Shown here: piece after piece, positions 61,691 to 64,000 of the stretch | Layout: each line of letters opens with the position of its first letter | How positions within the stretch are numbered: position 1 is the stretch's first letter | NCBI GenBank assembly: GCA_963710745.1 | Contig: CAVQBP010000002.1 | Span: 186,001 to 250,000, forward strand | Direction: 5' to 3' | DNA from: CAVQBP01 sp963710745 | Lineage (GTDB): Bacteria; Bacteroidota; Ignavibacteria; Ignavibacteriales; Ignavibacteriaceae | Length of the DNA stretch: 64,000 bases | The notes under the pieces: model-generated | What the model saw: only the letters and a program-made list of their open reading frames with translations | Database searches by the model: none | Told to the model about the DNA's origin: nothing | Program-made: the position numbers and the translations under genes

Positions 61691-62122
61691 TCAAATATCA
61701 AATATTATTCTGGTAGAATATTCATTATTAACTTTTTTTATTTCAATTTGATGAAAAGTTACTGCTTTAATCTCAACTTTCAGTTGATGTCTGTTATCAT
61801 CACAATTTTCCCCTGTAATAATTGTTCTTAAGTTAACCTTATTATTCTCTTTTTGGATTACGATTCTATTGATATCCCCCATAATCCATTTTTTTGTTAA
61901 GAATAAAAAATTCAGTTCATCCAAAAAACGGACAAGCAGTTCTTCATATGATAACTCACTAATATTTATTTCCCGCTTATCTGATAAATTTATTCCATTC
62001 TTTTCAATTACACTTTCCTGCCAGGCAAAAGCTGAAGCGGTAAAAAGATCTTCAATTGTATCAGCTTTAACTTCCACTGCAATATCAGCAGTATGATCTA
62101 TAAAATTATATTCCCAGCTCAT
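61691..62122 (-). CDS. Archease
   Basis: 143 residues. It promotes guanylylation and turnover of RtcB. Family marks: WEYNFIDHTADIAVEVKADT at the N-terminus (Asp in DHTAD is a metal ligand), LVRFLDELNFLF, and the C-terminal EIKAVTFHQIEIKK with a final Asp (IIFDI). Length is standard. It is upstream of rtcB on the same strand, with the AAGTTCA-rich gap between. Confidence 0.93.
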   Translation of the reverse strand: MSWEYNFIDHTADIAVEVKADTIEDLFTASAFAWQESVIEKNGINLSDKREINISELSYEELLVRFLDELNFLFLTKKWIMGDINRIVIQKENNKVNLRTIITGENCDDNRHQLKVEIKAVTFHQIEIKKVNNEYSTRIIFDI

Positions 62123-62328
62123 CTAAACTTTCCGATTTCATTGTAGTACCAATTATTAAACTAATAAGAATATTTTTTAAATAACAGATGCGTATCTTCA
62201 GGTTCAGGTACAAGGTTCAGGTATTCTTGTCTTGAGATTGAACATAAACTTTAACTTCAGTATAAACATATAATTTACATACAACTTCTTTATATTTATT
62301 ACTTAAATTTAAACCTGTATTCTGTTTA

Positions 62329-63198
62329 ATGAAAAATTTGCCTGAACATAAAAAAGGATTGCTGGCAGTTCTAGCAGCAGCAATGCTGTGGAGTACCGGA
62401 GGTTTATTTATTAAGCTGGTTACATTGGATGCCATGCAGATTTCTTTTTTCCGGTGTGTCTGGGCTGCCATTGTTTTTGCCCTAATTTTCAGGAAACAGG
62501 TTTTTTATGCTAACATGTTTACGATTATAAATGCTGTTTCTTATGCTGCAGTTCTGATTTTATTTGTATTATCTAACAAATTGACAACCGCGGCAAATGC
62601 AATATTTCTTCAGTATACCGCTCCGATATATGTGTTAATCTTTGAACCCATTCTGAATAAGACCAATTACGAAAAGATCAATATAATTACTATAATCATT
62701 TGCTTTCTCGGCATGCTGTTGTTTTTCATGGGGGAAATATCTCCGGGAGATATGCTTGGTAATATTACAGCTCTTTTATCGGGCGTGGCCTTTGCAGCAT
62801 TCATGCTGGGAATGAGAAAAAATAAAAAAGAATATCAGTTCAGTGCTATTTTTTACGGGAATATACTGGTCTTTTTGTTCTGTATTCCCTATATGTTTGG
62901 AATGAAAAATTTCTCACTTAATAATTTTCTGATGGTCTCTTACCTTGGTATTTTTCAAATAGGTGTTGCATATATAATATTCAGCTATGGACTAAAAAGA
63001 GTCCTCGCAATTGAAGCTTCTCTTCTTTCTATGATTGAGCCCGTGCTTAATCCTGTCTGGGTATTTTTAGGCTATGGAGAGACTCCATCTTTTATGGCAA
63101 TAATCGGCGGGTTAATTATTATTACAGCAATTATGGCAAGAACATTTATTTTAGAATCACCTGTTATGAAAGGAAGATTAAAAAACAATCAGGAATAA
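62329..63198 (+). CDS. EamA/DMT family transporter
   Basis: 289 residues with ten predicted membrane segments arranged as two repeats of five, each resembling an EamA domain (first LLAVLAAAMLWSTGGLFIKL; second GNITALLSGVAFAAFMLGMR). LSMIEPVLNPVWVFLGYGE is the usual end motif of the second domain. These proteins export amino acids or metabolites; the substrate is unknown. It is divergent from archease and ends 7 bases before the next gene. Confidence 0.9.
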   Translation: MKNLPEHKKGLLAVLAAAMLWSTGGLFIKLVTLDAMQISFFRCVWAAIVFALIFRKQVFYANMFTIINAVSYAAVLILFVLSNKLTTAANAIFLQYTAPIYVLIFEPILNKTNYEKINIITIIICFLGMLLFFMGEISPGDMLGNITALLSGVAFAAFMLGMRKNKKEYQFSAIFYGNILVFLFCIPYMFGMKNFSLNNFLMVSYLGIFQIGVAYIIFSYGLKRVLAIEASLLSMIEPVLNPVWVFLGYGETPSFMAIIGGLIIITAIMARTFILESPVMKGRLKNNQE

Positions 63199-63205
63199 GT
63201 TATAA

Positions 63206-64000
63206 ATGACAGAATATCTAAATTCAAATTTTAAACTTAAATCTGATAAATCGATTGATTTGTTGGACGAACTGCCATTGTGGTCAGCTCCTTTCGGTCT
63301 AAAGCTGCTCGATAAGATAAAATTCATAAAAGGAATTACAGCCCTCGATATTGGTTTCGGAACAGGTTTTCCGCTTACAGAATTGGCAATGAGACTTGGA
63401 AATTCCTGCAAAGTAATTGGTTTAGATCCGTGGAAGACGGCAATTAAAAGAACTAATAAAAAAATACAATTTTACGGGATAAATAATATCGAAATTACTG
63501 AAGGTTCTGCAGAAAACATTCCATTGGATAATAATTCTATCGATTTAATTGTTAGCAATAACGGGTTAAACAATGTCAATAATTTAGAGAAGGCTTTATC
63601 TGAATGTTCCAGGATAATTAAAAATAAAGGACAATTTATTCAGACTATTAATCTTGATTCTACCATGATTGAATTCTATGATATATTTGGAACTCTTTTG
63701 TTCGAATTAAATATGAAATCCGAACTTGAAAAAATGAAGACACACATTTATAAAAAACGAAAACCTCTTGATGAATTTCTAGAAAAGATTGAGAAAAACG
63801 GATTTGTAATTAAAGAAGTTGAAAAGGACAAATTTGAATATAAATTTACCGATGGAACAACAATGTTCAATCATTACTTTATAAGACTAGCATTCTTGAA
63901 TGAATGGAAAAAGATTATACCGGTTGAAAGACAATCTCAAATATTTAAAGAAGTCGAATTAAGGATAAATAAAAAATCTGAAACAGATGGTCTCTTTAAA
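63206..64000 (+). CDS. SAM-dependent methyltransferase (cut by window end)
   Basis: The frame opens at ATG 63206 and is still open at 64000 (265 codons, no stop). Class I motif I is clear in ALDIGFGTGFPLTELAMRLG, followed by VIGLDPWKTAIKR, a motif II-like ITEGSAENIPLDNNSIDLIV and SNNGLNNVNNLEKAL. The C-terminal half is divergent, with an acidic/Lys-rich helical part. It lies 7 bases after the EamA gene and is probably co-transcribed. The substrate is unknown. Confidence 0.85.
   Translation, partial: MTEYLNSNFKLKSDKSIDLLDELPLWSAPFGLKLLDKIKFIKGITALDIGFGTGFPLTELAMRLGNSCKVIGLDPWKTAIKRTNKKIQFYGINNIEITEGSAENIPLDNNSIDLIVSNNGLNNVNNLEKALSECSRIIKNKGQFIQTINLDSTMIEFYDIFGTLLFELNMKSELEKMKTHIYKKRKPLDEFLEKIEKNGFVIKEVEKDKFEYKFTDGTTMFNHYFIRLAFLNEWKKIIPVERQSQIFKEVELRINKKSETDGLFK

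Noticed and set aside
61507..61701. 64-residue minus-strand ORF between archease and rtcB
   Set aside because: Its sequence is only Lys/Phe/Ser repeats from the AAGTTCA simple repeat, and it overlaps the end of archease.
1..64000. tRNA, rRNA, CRISPR arrays, prophage, insertion sequences
   Set aside because: Reading both strands gave no T-loop consensus in tRNA context, no regularly spaced direct repeats and no transposase or integrase motif.

Overview
The window is AT-rich (roughly one third G+C by eye) and gene-dense, with long operon runs and no ribosomal RNA, tRNA, CRISPR array, insertion sequence or prophage that I can see. SprA, PorX and a secreted protein ending in a type A type IX secretion sorting domain (motif YQNYPNPFNPSTKISYNLP) place it in the Bacteroidota/Chlorobiota group, most likely an Ignavibacteria-type organism. 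The hpnCDE squalene genes, RtcB with archease, and multi-PAS kinases fit that placement, but the assignment is an inference from gene content.

Layout. 0-13 kb: a very large soluble PAS/GAF hybrid histidine kinase; a phnDCE-type ABC importer; an M1 metallopeptidase; ruvB; a membrane acyltransferase-like protein. 13-19 kb: a membrane histidine kinase and an NtrC-family response regulator, flanked on both sides by leftward genes for small secreted proteins with DxDGDG motifs. Both flanking genes carry the same upstream architecture: a -24/-12-like promoter plus a pair of CGAC-N6-GTCG-type sites at matching distance. 19-22 kb: a leftward sHSP-dnaK-sHSP heat-shock cluster with inverted repeats in its control region. 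22-27 kb: birA and coaX meet a panC-accD-DUF1573-tsaB operon, which links biotin, pantothenate/CoA and acetyl-CoA carboxylase. 27-36 kb: tsaE, porX and sprA (type IX secretion; sprA is frameshifted). 36-42 kb: a cupin, citrate synthase and hpnCDE. 42-47 kb: a MacAB-like efflux operon with two different permeases, then a 45-codon remnant of an AraC regulator. 47-54 kb: a type IX cargo protein, outer-membrane proteins, glnB-amtB, a methyltransferase and an OsmC protein. 54-60 kb: polA, a family 9 glycosyltransferase, and small membrane or secreted proteins, one apparently split by a -1 frameshift. 60-64 kb: rtcB with archease (RNA repair), an EamA transporter, and a methyltransferase cut by the window end.

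The most interesting signals are: (1) the self-contained two-component regulon at 13-19 kb; (2) the operator-like repeats before the heat-shock cluster; (3) a panC whose natural N-terminus starts at an ATC codon; (4) frameshifts in sprA and in the 58.9-59.8 kb secreted gene, the latter at a T_TTA_AAT heptamer behind an AGGAGG; and (5) a family of GGAATA/TATTCC-bounded intergenic palindromes. Two frameshifts and one lost start codon in 64 kb also make assembly or base-call errors a serious alternative.
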